Below are positions 50,249 to 60,307 of a stretch of 64,000 nucleotides of DNA, in pieces. Positions within the stretch are counted from its first letter, which is position 1, and the number at the start of each line of letters is the position of its first letter. A program made the translations under genes and the position numbers. The notes beneath the pieces were generated by a model that had not been told where the DNA came from, did no database searches, and was given only the letters and a program-made list of their open reading frames with translations. Source of the DNA: Nansenia antarctica (lineage: Eukaryota; Chordata; Actinopteri; Argentiniformes; Microstomatidae); assembly GCA_963989245.1 (NCBI GenBank), contig OZ022347.1:37661984-37725983 (forward strand). The letters run 5' to 3'.

Positions 50249-50563
50249 GTACCCCAAAATGGTATTTATAGTGTCTACAAATGATGAAACCATGAGAATA
50301 ATTCCTTTGAGGGCATGCAGCAAACACACTCTTGAATGACAGCACTTGGACCTCTGTTACCGGAACAACTTGACCCAGCTCCCAAACACTCACTTGGCCA
50401 GCGAGAGGCCTGGATGTTGTCAAGCAGTAAAGGAGAAACAGCAGGAGTAAGGCTTCAAGCTTAACCAGTACTTCAGTGCAAGAGCATAGTTCAGTCTGGT
50501 CAGGTCAAGACTTAGCCCATTGGTCATTCACCAGAGAGCATCTGTTTCTCCTCAAGTGTATCT

Positions 50564-50606
50564 GTGTGTGTGTGTGTGCGTGTGTGTGTATCTGTGTGTG
50601 TGTGTG

Positions 50607-50653
<47 letters not shown>

Positions 50654-50808
50654 GCGTGTGCGTGTGCGTATGCGTGTGTGTGTGTGTGTGTGCATGAGTA
50701 TGTGTATGTGTATGTGTGTGGTGCGTGTGTGTGTGTGCGTGCGTGCGTGTTTGTGTGTGTGTGCCCATATGTGTGTATGTGTAAGTGTGCTCGTGTGTGT
50801 GTACTGTA

Positions 50809-50841
<33 letters not shown>
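50564..50841. repeat. Long compound (TG)n microsatellite
   Basis: About 280 bp of TG, CGTG and TATG variants. Confidence 0.95.
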
Positions 50842-50844
<3 letters not shown>

Positions 50845-52629
50845 AGCCCCATATTACAATGGTTGATGCAAAGCAAGTCAAACAGCCAACAGCCCACAAT
50901 CCAACACATGAGGTAACTCTTGGTCGCTCATTCTTGTTCTGTCAAATGTAATCTGCACTGGGCTGGGGGATGTTTAGGAGTCAATAACCTACTGGGAAGA
51001 GGGGTGAAGAGGGGTGAGGAGGATAAATGACTGGAAACACACATCTTCCAGTGAAGTAGAGAGAAAACAAGGCCAGAGGACGTCCCCAGTACTGAGAGAT
51101 CAGTAGAGCATCCTTAACTTCTTATCCACCTAATTTCTCTGGTTTTCTGCTCGAAATGACATGCCCACAGTGAATATAGAATATCTCCACAATCACAAGG
51201 GCCTTCATAATGATCTTGTTATCAAATGAAAGCTAACACCTGTGGGGTGGCTGTAGAAGTGTCAGAATCAAAATCTATGTTACTGTGTCAGAGTAAATAG
51301 AGCTAGAACATTATAAAACATCTCAAATTCAGTCTCCGCCCCAAAACCCCCCCAGCTTTTACAGTGAATATCACCTTGGAAACCTGATGACCACGCCCAA
51401 ATCATCTAGGAATCAGTACTCCAGGGTCTTATTAGTACTTGTGCCAAAGTCGATGCTAGTAATGTGAGCAAATGCAACTTTGTACCTGTTTTAGTACAGG
51501 TATGTTTAGGCGGACACCTATATGTTTAGGCCATTTGGAGATATTTTGGCACCATCTTTGCCATTTGATCTTTCTCATGTATCAGATTTTTATTTTTTGG
51601 GGGGGGGGGATTTTTTTGGGGTTGGCCGACCAATGGTATGGAAATTCGGCGTTGAAACCGGACATGACACATTCTCCAGTTGGAGAAAACTGGAAGTGAC
51701 TTCGGCCGTGTTTACCGTCTCGGAAACAAATTGGTGGCATCGTATAGCATGCAAAGTTGCGAAAAAAATGTGATATCGATGAAGAGAATTGATCGAGGTA
51801 AGCTCTTTCTATCACTTCGGATCCACCTGTGGGTCCGTTGGATCAGAAAAGGTTAGGGACAATGTGGGTACATTGTAGATTTGTTTACTTTTAAATTACC
51901 GGTAATGATATATAGCCACTGATTCTTGAAGAAGAAGAATACTTGTAGTCTGTCTTACCCCATCAGAACCCCAACTATTAACTTGTGGTACACCATTGTT
52001 GGTAAACAATGTCATTGTCAACAAACATTGTTAAAACTATATTTTTGGAATCTCATGGATGGACAGTCCTCATGGATGGACAGCGATGTCTTAGAATTTG
52101 AGAGTGGTTTCATTTCTCCAGCCCTCAGCTCTGTCAGGGAGACTGCGTTGTTATTGTTTGAATCCCAGAGTTCCCTTCAAGGAGTGTGCTAATAGGAAAT
52201 ACCCCAGACCCCCTTCCAAGAAATGTCCTGATTCAAATGTTGGGAAATACAGGAGCGTTAGTGGGACATAACCCTCTATGGCACCTTGTTGCCTCTAGGC
52301 AACATACCCATTCTTGGCCTTTTACATTCACACAATGCATCCCCAGTTATGATGCAATACTTAGAAAAAGAGGCAGGGCCATAAGGAACCAAAGGCAGTG
52401 TTTGAATGTGTCACATGTCTCTCTGGAGGCCATGCTGAATCCCTTTTTTGCAGGCTGTCCCACAAGGATCAGCTTAGCCATTTCTCTCCACAAACATCGT
52501 CTGAAAACATATTTTCCTGGCCTTTTTCAATCTGGAAAAATATATATTCATAATAATAGCTAAGTAAAGCTTACCTTCTAATAGTTTAATTTACTTTATT
52601 TGCTAATTAAGTAATGGAAACTTGTTAAA

Positions 52630-52712
52630 ATGCAAATGCTGCCTTGAGGCAACACCGTACCATTGTGGTAAGTTGCAAATATTGCCTTGAGGCAACACTG
52701 TACCACCATGGA
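52630..52712. repeat. Tandem duplication (~42 bp) carrying the GCCTTGAGGCAAC motif
   Basis: Two units start TGCAAAT and contain TTGAGGCAACACYGTACCA. The self-complementary motif GTTGCCTCAAGGCAAC also occurs at 53142-53157 and, with one difference, at 52288-52303. Confidence 0.75.
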
Positions 52713-52909
52713 TTCACCATGACACCATGACACTGGTCAGGCGCACCTGTCAAGAGGCAGGCATGCCTCTCTTGGGGCACCTCTCAGGCGCCTCTCGGGG
52801 GCACTCTCCATGCCATTACTTACCATTACTTACAATAACGTACTTTAGCCACTTTACTCTATTATACTGAGCCAATTACCACTATTGCACTATTGCACTA
52901 TTGTCTATT

Positions 52910-53125
52910 GTATTCCACCCCTGTACATTGTACCGCACATTTAAAATATTTTATCTAGTATTTTTTGTATATATAGTTATGTCTAATCTTGTCGTATTAT
53001 ACTGTTATTTATTGTTTTTGTTTGCTATGCACCGTGCATGAGAGGGAAACGCAATTTCAGCCCTCTGTATGTCTGTACATATATTAGATTAACAATAAAG
53101 CTGACTTTGACTTTGACTTTGACTG
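52910..53125 (+). repeat. LINE 3' end with (TTTGAC)n tail
   Basis: GCAATTTCAGCCCTCTGTAT, GTCTGTACATATATTAGATT and AACAATAAAGCTGAC, followed by (TTTGAC)n, a familiar fish CR1/Rex-type end. Confidence 0.6.
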
Positions 53126-53332
53126 ACCATTATGGCACAGTGTTGCCTCAAGGCAACGCATCCCAAAAAGTACCCCCCAACAAATATTTATTTAAAATTT
53201 CTTTAGATTATGTTTATTTGGTCTATTCTAAGACAAAAAAACACTCCAAAATTTTTTTGCCAACTGGATTCATAATGTGTGCCATAGAGGGATAATTATA
53301 ATGGAGTTCAAGTTCTATTGATACATCTCTAG

Positions 53333-53545
53333 CAGTGGAGGCTGGTGGAGGTAGAAATCGGAGGACGGCCTCATTGTAATGCATGACATGGAATTAGGAA
53401 TAGTATCAAACCAACAAGCTAATATTTGGGGTTCTGATGGGTTGTTTGATATCATTGATACCATGTGTTTGATACCGTTTCTTATTCCATTCCAGGCATC
53501 ACAATGAGCCTGTCCTCTGATTTCTACCTCCACCAGCCTCTCCTG
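53333..53545. mobile_element. hAT-like palindromic MITE, copy 14, TSD 7/8
   Basis: CAGTGGAGGCTGGTGGAGG to CCAGCCTCTCCTG, flanks ATCTCTAG and ATCTCCAG. The centre is longer than in other copies (213 bp in total) owing to a local repeat of GATACC/GATATC-containing sequence. Confidence 0.9.
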
Positions 53546-53599
53546 ATCTCCAGCTGACCCTCTAATTTTCAGGGCCAGAATATCTCTGACCAACTGACA

Positions 53600-54640
53600 C
53601 CAGGGTCTGATTTAGTGAAATGTTATGAACATGATCTGTTGTATCTGTTCCTCTGTCATTTAGGTATCAAGTGTGTGATCGACAGACAATCTCCTACTCA
53701 AACAAACACAACATCACTGATTCTAGGGTATATAAGCTGGGACGTGTTCCATCAACAGAATTCATCTGATAAGTCTTGCGAGAGTTGCGATGTTGATGGA
53801 ATTACCACCCTGGACCACTGTCGCCCCTCTATGGTAATACACGTACTGACTGTTGTTCCTTCCTGAGGAACCTGAGGTTCAAAAGTAACAAGCAAGAGTG
53901 GTGAGAGCCAAGGATCGTGATCTACAGTAAGGCTAAGGAGCACTTAATGAAATCACTGATTAAAAAAGCAGCACGCATCTGAGAAGGAGGGAGGATTTAC
54001 AAAGCAATAGAGATAGTAAACGAGACAAGAAACTGCTCAGGTCTGCGCTCCTGATTGCTGTTAACTCTAGAACAGCCGTGTCTTTTATTTTTTTTTTTTA
54101 CAATAATCAGGGGTCAAATGACCCCCTCTTTACAATGCTCAAGCTGCTATTTACACACAACGACCACTAGTTGGCCGCTTGTAAATTGACCTGCTTCCTA
54201 CACAGAAAAACTGCAAAATAGCTTTTTACTAGCTTATCCTGGTGTGATTTTGAAAATGTAAGGTTACTGGGTGGTAGAACGCACATATCTAGGAAAAGTC
54301 ATGAAAGGAGGGTCCTGAAATTTGATCGAGTGCAAAGATAGATTTTTTTTTTCACTCACAGGGGTCACCGTGACCCCTCACGGCCCTTCTAGTGTTTTAA
54401 CAAGCTAAAAGGCAGTAAGCAGCATGTTATTGTTAGCTTGAACACCTGCGTGTGATCACCATAGAGCATGGTGCCATCAGACAGGAGGGGATGATATTGA
54501 GACAAAGCATTGGGATGATGTGTTCATGAGAAGGTCAATGCAAATGTGAGGAAAAGAGTCAGGGAACATCACTGGTTTGTAATATCTACCCACATGTGAA
54601 ACACTTCTATGCAACAAAGGCAAGTTATCATACACAACGT
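53600..54640. other. Gene-free stretch before the pcsk6 3' end
   Basis: No recognisable gene or repeat; includes a short direct repeat (GTTATCATACACAACGTACACC twice at 54625-54672, shown here by its position and first bases ATCATACACAACGTACACC). Confidence 0.45.
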
Positions 54641-55293
54641 ACACCTTTACGTTATCATACACAACGTACACCTTTATTTCAGTCCTCTGAACTTACATAA
54701 AGCAAATTTTAAACAACACATACATATCTAAAATGTACAACAACATTTGACATGGTACAGCATATTTAATTGTTTTACACGTTTTCTTTATAAAAACTAA
54801 AAGCCTGGTAGAAAGTCTGTATAGGTAAGTTGTGTTTTGAGTATGAAAAAGCTGATCTTATTTCCAGAGCTGGTGTTTTCCTTTTTCTTTATCGACCAAT
54901 TCATACTAACCGTGTGCCCAGTGGTTTGGATAGCGACTTCATGTACAGTCGTAAAAAGCACCCTAATTCATGATGACGTTGCATTTGAATAAAAAATAAA
55001 CAATTTGTACATGTTACATACTGTATGCAGTTTATAAAACAGACGACTTTAAAAATATATCTTATGAAAATCACAACTACCCTTTGCAGGGTAAACTGAC
55101 AAGAGGAGTAGTTTTGTTTCGTTGTTTTCCATTCAAACACAGACATTAGCTAGTTTGGAAATGTACAGCGGATGAGGGGGTGGTGGAGGGCAGGGCAGGG
55201 GGTAAGGGTTCCTGGTGGAGGGCAGGGGGTAAGGGCTCCCCTCTGGTTGGTGGAGGGGGTTAGGGTTCCCCTCTGGTTCCTCTCGTACGGGTC
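54640..55293 (-). other. pcsk6: Probable 3' UTR of pcsk6
   Basis: Mostly unique AT-rich sequence after the stop codon, with G-rich repeats at 55170-55270 that may be within the UTR. A minus-strand AATAAA (TTTATT on +, about 54672-54677) could be the poly(A) signal. The boundary is an inference. Confidence 0.4.
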
Positions 55294-55445
55294 TCAGCCG
55301 GCCATCAGACACGTTCTGCAGCAGAACTGACGGAACAGCTTCTTCTCGCACAGTCGGTTGGACTTCACCATCTCACAGAACACCTCATCCGCTGAGAGAG
55401 AGAAAGAGAGAGGGAAAGGGAGAGAGGGAGAGAGAGAAAGAGAGA

Positions 55446-55496
<51 letters not shown>

Positions 55497-57850
55497 CAGA
55501 GGAGAAATCAGATCTAATCTTCTCACCCACTACCCATACAATCTCCACCTGTATGTCTTCCTCCCTCTCCACAGTTTGAACTCCATACCACCCTCCGCTC
55601 CAACCACCCCCGTCTCCTCTACCCTTCAGCCTCATCTCCTGTTGGTATGCCCTTTCCTTCCCCTCCTACCATCCCTCTCATGCTTTCCTCCACCCCCCCC
55701 CCCCCCCCCCCTCTCTCTCTCTTTTTCCTCTCCCCACTCCTCCACCCCCCCCCCCCCTCTCTCTCTCTCTCTCTTTCCTCTCTCCCTACTCCTCCACCCC
55801 CCCCCACCTCACCCTGGGTACAGTACAATTTTGGCTGAGGTTTGTCTGGTGGAACTGGGCCATTCTGAGCCTGCCTGCTGGAGAGAGAGGCCAGTTAACC
55901 AGGCCCCAGACCCCCGGCCTCCTTATGCAACGCCACGGGAGCGCAGTCAGGCCATACAGGGCCGTGTTTACTCATAGCAACATTGTTGTTAGTCTGCCAA
56001 TCCTCGCTTGCCCCCCTCCCGCCCCCCCCTCCCCCTCCTCCCTTCCCTCCTATAGCTCTACGCAGCTGCAGCCACAGACAGCCACAGACAGCCACAGGCC
56101 CCAGCACTTTCAAACCCAAATCACATTCTCTTCCCCGCAGCAACACAATTGAAAAACACCACCGGAGAACCTGACAGAGTTCCTCCTTGTGGGCCACAAA
56201 CTGTGTGGAAGAAACATGAGGTCAAACAAGGGCAGTGTTACTAACCATACTGGATATTATATTCATATATCGGAGCACTCTGAGCTGCGACGTTTGCAGG
56301 AAAAGTGCTATACAAATTATTATTATTATTATAATAATCTAGTCTAGTCTGTCTAGTCGGCAGATCGACTAGACATCGATTTGTCCAATACAGCAGCTCT
56401 CTCATAATTATGATTATTATTTTTATTATTATTATTATTATATACAGTACTGTATATGGCACAAGGGGAGGCTGGTGGAGGTAGTCATTGGAGGATGGGC
56501 TCATTGTAAAGCATGGAACCGAATGAGGAAGGGTATCAAACCCATCATTCCTCATTGGCAGGTATATACCGTACCATAAGGGTCACACCCTCCTGCTGAG
56601 TGCATCCTGATGGACAAACACAGATTTATAGCACAACAAACAAACATTCTGCTGCTTTCGCATTTAACAACCCCTCTCTATGGCCACCTATGTGAAACAT
56701 CCAACTTTATAGCTTGAAATCCTCCAGATAGTGGCTTAGCAAGGGGGTTCAAACTAGACTCTGTGTCAGTGTCAGTCAACCCTCCCTCAGACCCAGAGTC
56801 AAGTAGCCTGGGAGCCAGGCAGTTTCTCCAGCCAACTGCTAGTTGTCACGCCAGGCCCATGATGCAGTTAGCTAGCCAGCTAGCGCTGTTGAATGCAGAA
56901 ACAGTGAGACATCTAGACTAGACATCGATCTGTCCAATACAGCAAGCTCTCTCTGTCCTTGAGCTGCTAGCCAAACACCATAACAAATGTGTCAGGGGAA
57001 AAAGTAAGCCATGTCTGGATGCAGACATTTTAATGTTACCTCTCACATAATTAAATACTATGCAGTATCCCCCCACCATGCAACACTCATTACTCCCAAA
57101 CAACTGTTCAAAGCTAAAGAGGGATTTCTTTCAATGATGACCATATTCCTCAAAAGCTTCTTTCCATGCATTGCTTTTAGTTCCCATGCATTGGCCTATT
57201 ATCGGAAAGTAATTTCATTTTCTTGAGCGCGGGGGGGGGAAGATGACTACTAGTATAGTTCCCTTTACGCAAAAATCCATTACAGCCGGCGTGCGAGTAC
57301 GACCAGCTCCATATACCTACCACTTCAGAGTGACAAAGCCTGTTGAAAAAAAACGTCTCCAGTTCAATTACAGCCATTTTCACACACTGTAAACCTGACA
57401 GCTATAATGATCCAGCAGGTGTGCTGGCTAACAGACGGAAACTACTTTGGAAAAAGAACGAGAGGCTGGCGCGGATAGCGATAACTACTGCAGCTTAGGG
57501 GGAAGAGAGGCGCTTGTTAATGCCAATTAGAGCCTTTTAGATGTGCCACTTGCTTCACTCGTGGTGAGAAAGATTAAATGCGTGTGATGTGAGCCATAGC
57601 AAGGATATTGTTAAGAGTGGCAGCAATCCATTGGGTATTCAGAGTGGGGGTGGGGGTGGGGGTAATTACAGGTGAAGAAGTTTCTGTCCGCTATTCCGCT
57701 ACTTCTGTCCTTTGTGTGTGAGGCCCCCGGAACTCACCGTTGTTACATGTGGCGTTCACAATGCAAGTTCTGCTGACCAGATTGAAGCCCTCTTTGCATT
57801 TGTTGCAGGTTGTACCGGGGCTGTCGCAACTCACACAATTTTCCTCGCAC
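55294..57850 (-). CDS. pcsk6: Proprotein convertase subtilisin/kexin type 6 (PACE4), last two coding exons (partial)
   Basis: Secreted furin-family protease that activates TGF-beta-family and other precursors; only the C-terminus is present. Exon 57850-57738 encodes a furin-like Cys-rich repeat (CEENCVSCDSPGTTC, then NKCKEGFNLVSRTC and NATC). Exon 55391-55294 encodes the PLAC domain: FCEMVKSNRLCEKKLF, RQFCCRTCLMAG, stop TGA. The donor after AACAACG and the acceptor before CGGATGAG join in phase (Asn-Asn-Ala-Asp-Glu). The six-Cys PLAC pattern and the CC.TC end match PCSK6. The catalytic part lies past the right edge, and the intron upstream of 57850 holds the antisense L1. The position next to snrpa1 in the same orientation supports the call. 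Confidence 0.88.
55392..55494. repeat. (GA)n microsatellite next to the pcsk6 PLAC exon
   Basis: Read on the minus strand this is a (CT)n tract immediately before the 3' splice site at 55391, so it doubles as a very long polypyrimidine tract. Confidence 0.95.
56463..56561. mobile_element. hAT-like palindromic MITE, copy 15 (left half only)
   Basis: GGGGAGGCTGGTGGAGGTAG, then GGGCTCATTGTAAAGCATGG; the right arm stops at CATTCCTCATT. Confidence 0.75.
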
Positions 57851-57904
57851 CTGGATAGCAAAAAAAAAAAGAGATCGAGAACAGCTTTAAAAAGTGAGGA
57901 AATA

Positions 57905-57988
57905 CAGTATGTGGGTCCAAAGTTTGGACACACTTCCCCATTCAATTGAATGGGAAAGTGTGTCCAAACTTTTGACTGGTACTGTATA
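57905..57988. mobile_element. Tc1-like TIR palindrome (miniature element) in pcsk6 intron
   Basis: TACAGTATGTGGGTCCAAAG leads into TTTGGACACACTTCCCCATT, which mirrors AATGGGAAAGTGTGTCCAAA and ends GACTGGTACTGTA. The sequence is an almost perfect inverted repeat with TACAGT ends, as in fish Tc1 derivatives. Confidence 0.7.
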
Positions 57989-58190
57989 TAAATTGGCCTC
58001 GTCTGCTACCAGAGAGAGGGCGATGTAAACAGTAAACATTTCAAATATTGTGTGGAATAATTGACAGTGACAAGACAACAAAAACAGGAGCAGAATGTGA
58101 TGAAATATTTAGTTCTGGGTGAGCCTGCCAGAGTGGGCCAAGGGAGAAAAAGGGTAGCGGGTCATTTCACAGACTGACAACTCTCATCAA

Positions 58191-58229
58191 GTGTGTGTGT
58201 GTGTGTGTGTGTGTGTAGAGAGAGAGAGA

Positions 58230-58266
<37 letters not shown>
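58191..58266. repeat. (TG)n(GA)n compound microsatellite
   Basis: TG run then GA run, about 70 bp upstream of the L1 5' end. Confidence 0.95.
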
Positions 58267-58270
<4 letters not shown>

Positions 58271-58333
58271 GGGAGTTCATTGAGATGGGTGAAATGTAAA
58301 GTTGGCTCTGCTGATTAGTAAGAAGTGATTTGT

Positions 58334-58456
58334 TGACTTCCGGTAATGGCGGCGTGCTGAGAAGACTGGTTTTCTCACCTCCACTAAAATCGTCAAACAA
58401 ATTCTGTTACAAACCTAGCTAAAGTCAACGAAAATCAGCCATACCACTCGTAAAAG
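58334..58456 (+). promoter_or_regulatory. L1 5' UTR / internal promoter
   Basis: About 120 nt before ORF1. Near the presumed first base are an ACTTCCGG ETS-type motif (58336-58343) and AATGGCGGC (58345-58353), which resembles the YY1 site at the start of mammalian L1. The 5' boundary is inferred from the change away from the TG/GA microsatellite flank. Confidence 0.5.
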
Positions 58457-59341
58457 ATGTCGTCTACACAAGGGAAACCGAGTACCCGAAAGAACCCACA
58501 AGTACAATCTAAAATTATGGACTTCAGCTCTCCTAGAAACAAGGACGATGCTAAAGCTAACTCGAGCAGCGCGGGGATCACAGAAACTGCCGAGGGAGAA
58601 GGGGGAAAATATGACAGGATTCTGGAAGCTATCAGAGAATTGAGGTCCGAGTCTGCAAACCGACATGAAGAAATGTTGGTCGCAATTGATGGACTGAGGA
58701 AAGATATGGGAGAATGTACGGAACGAATTACACATGCAGAGGTCCGTATTTCCAACATGGAGGATGAGGTGAATGTCCTCCAGGCTAAGGTCCACTCTCT
58801 GGAGGGAAAGAAACAAGAACTGGAAGACAAGGTGACAGACCTAGAATCAAGAGCCAGGCGGTCTAATCTGAGACTCGTTGGCCTGCGGGAGGGAGAGGAG
58901 GGAGACGACGCCTGCACCTTTCTCGAGAGTTGGATACCGGAGACACTGGGGCTCGCAGCACTAAGATCCAAACTCACACTGGAGAGAGCTCATCGCATTG
59001 GTCAAAGACGGGAGCCCAACGCGCCTCCGAGAACGATGATCATGAAATTCCTGAACGACAGAGATAAGGTGACTGTATTAAGAGCAGCCAGAGCCCAAAA
59101 ACAAATCCTACACAAGGACAAACCAGTACGTTTCTACCCCGACCTAGCGACAGGAGAACACAAGAAGCAGAAGGAATTCGACTCGGCCAGACAGAAATTA
59201 CGTAGCATGGGGATAAAACATGGCATGTTGATCCCGGCTAGATTGCTGGTGACACACAAGGACAAAACACAAACTTTTGGCACACCGACAGAAGTGGAAA
59301 GTTTCATCAAACGAATCCAAGAAGAGAACGGTAGTGGATGA
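58457..59341 (+). CDS. L1 ORF1 protein (RNA-binding chaperone, transposase_22 family)
   Basis: 294 residues. After a polar N-terminus rich in Ser and Lys, a heptad-patterned coiled coil runs about residues 52-132 (YDRILEAIRELRSE, then NMEDEVNVLQAKVHSLEGKK), as used for trimerisation. Next come an RRM-like region starting at NLRLVGLREG (about 137) with LERAHRIG and MIMKFLNDRDK, and a C-terminal domain with VRFYPDLA and LLVTHKDKTQTFGTP. This order is that of L1 ORF1p, which coats L1 RNA in the RNP. The start is the first in-frame ATG. The frame is intact. Confidence 0.92.
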   Translation: MSSTQGKPSTRKNPQVQSKIMDFSSPRNKDDAKANSSSAGITETAEGEGGKYDRILEAIRELRSESANRHEEMLVAIDGLRKDMGECTERITHAEVRISNMEDEVNVLQAKVHSLEGKKQELEDKVTDLESRARRSNLRLVGLREGEEGDDACTFLESWIPETLGLAALRSKLTLERAHRIGQRREPNAPPRTMIMKFLNDRDKVTVLRAARAQKQILHKDKPVRFYPDLATGEHKKQKEFDSARQKLRSMGIKHGMLIPARLLVTHKDKTQTFGTPTEVESFIKRIQEENGSG

Positions 59342-60307
59342 GTATATGAGACACTACTGCTGGCTTTGATAACGAGCAACGTCATGTTAGACCTCTAACA
59401 CTGGTTTATATTGTTCTTTTTTCTTATATGTTTATTTGCAAACCAGTTAAACTGTGTGTGTCTAGGTGATTTAACATACTATTATGTTTTCGGAGAAAAT
59501 ATTGGGGTCATTCAGTTGAGGGTAGCTCAGAAATTAGCACGTTAAGACTCAATGTCCCAAAATGCACTACTCGAACACAGTTCACCGTCAACAATGATTC
59601 AATGCTACGCTAGACCCATGATACGGGTTTACAATGTTATTTCACAGTTATTCGTTTTTTCAAGTTACATGAAACAAGTTGAATTGTGTCTATTTAAGCG
59701 ATTAATATGCCAATGTGTTTCCCTTGAGGATATTAGAGTGGATCGGTAGGTCAGAAAGTAACGGAAAGGGTACACTAAAACTCATAATCCCACAATGCAC
59801 TATTCGAGCAGCACTGTTTCCTGAACAACACATGTATGTGTATGTACTATAACAGCAACACCCCATAACATGCCGCTCAAACTCAGTTTGGGCTCAGTTA
59901 TTTTCAGGGTGTCAACTGCTGATCCACATTCTTTAGTTATTATAATATACAATTCACAATGGGCTTCTATACTTAACATTTAGTGGTGGTTGACCAATAT
60001 ACCAACTTTGTTAATTAGGTTTTTATTTCACATTTAGTGGAGGGAGAAGGTTACTCTTTTATAAGGAGATTAATCAGTTCAGCCTCACTACTCCTCACTC
60101 GGTGTGGAGTAGTTTTCAGCGTTATGGGAGTGAACAGGTGGGTGGGGGGAATGCTCAGTTCTGGAGCATTGGGGGGGTCTCGGTTAGTTTGTTGAGAGAC
60201 CCAGTTTGTTTGTTTGTTTTTCTTCGTTTTTCTCTTTTGACCTCTTTTTTTTTCTTCTTTACATTATTGCACAATGATACAAGGAATTTACAAATGTATT
60301 GCTATCT
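59342..60307 (+). other. Long ORF1-ORF2 spacer with diverged tandem duplication
   Basis: No ORF of note. Two related units of about 225-236 bp, near 59402-59625 and 59626-59850, share landmarks: GTTAAACTGTG / GTTGAATTGTG, and CCCAAAATGCACTACTCGA / CCCACAATGCACTATTCGA. The remainder (59850-60300) is AT-rich and ends in a T/C-rich tract before ORF2. How ORF2 is translated across this distance is unknown. Confidence 0.75.

Larger units (their letters stand above)
45045..52600. other. Gene-free region between snrpa1 and pcsk6
   Basis: Contains the listed palindrome, L2-type ends, SINE and microsatellites. Elsewhere (45045-46690, 50900-52280) I see only unique, non-coding-looking sequence. Confidence 0.5.
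55392..57737 (-). other. pcsk6: Last intron of pcsk6
   Basis: Holds a GA microsatellite, C-rich and CT-rich tracts (55690-55805), a half MITE (56463) and otherwise unique sequence. No additional exon recognised. Confidence 0.6.

Noticed and set aside
55576..56197. Pro/Ser- or Gly-rich ORFs at 55.6-56.2 kb
   Set aside because: Produced by C-rich and CT-rich low-complexity tracts in the pcsk6 last intron.
58435..58977. Minus-strand ORFs of 133-180 residues opposite L1 ORF1
   Set aside because: Antisense shadows of ORF1; the + strand has the coherent coiled-coil and RRM product.
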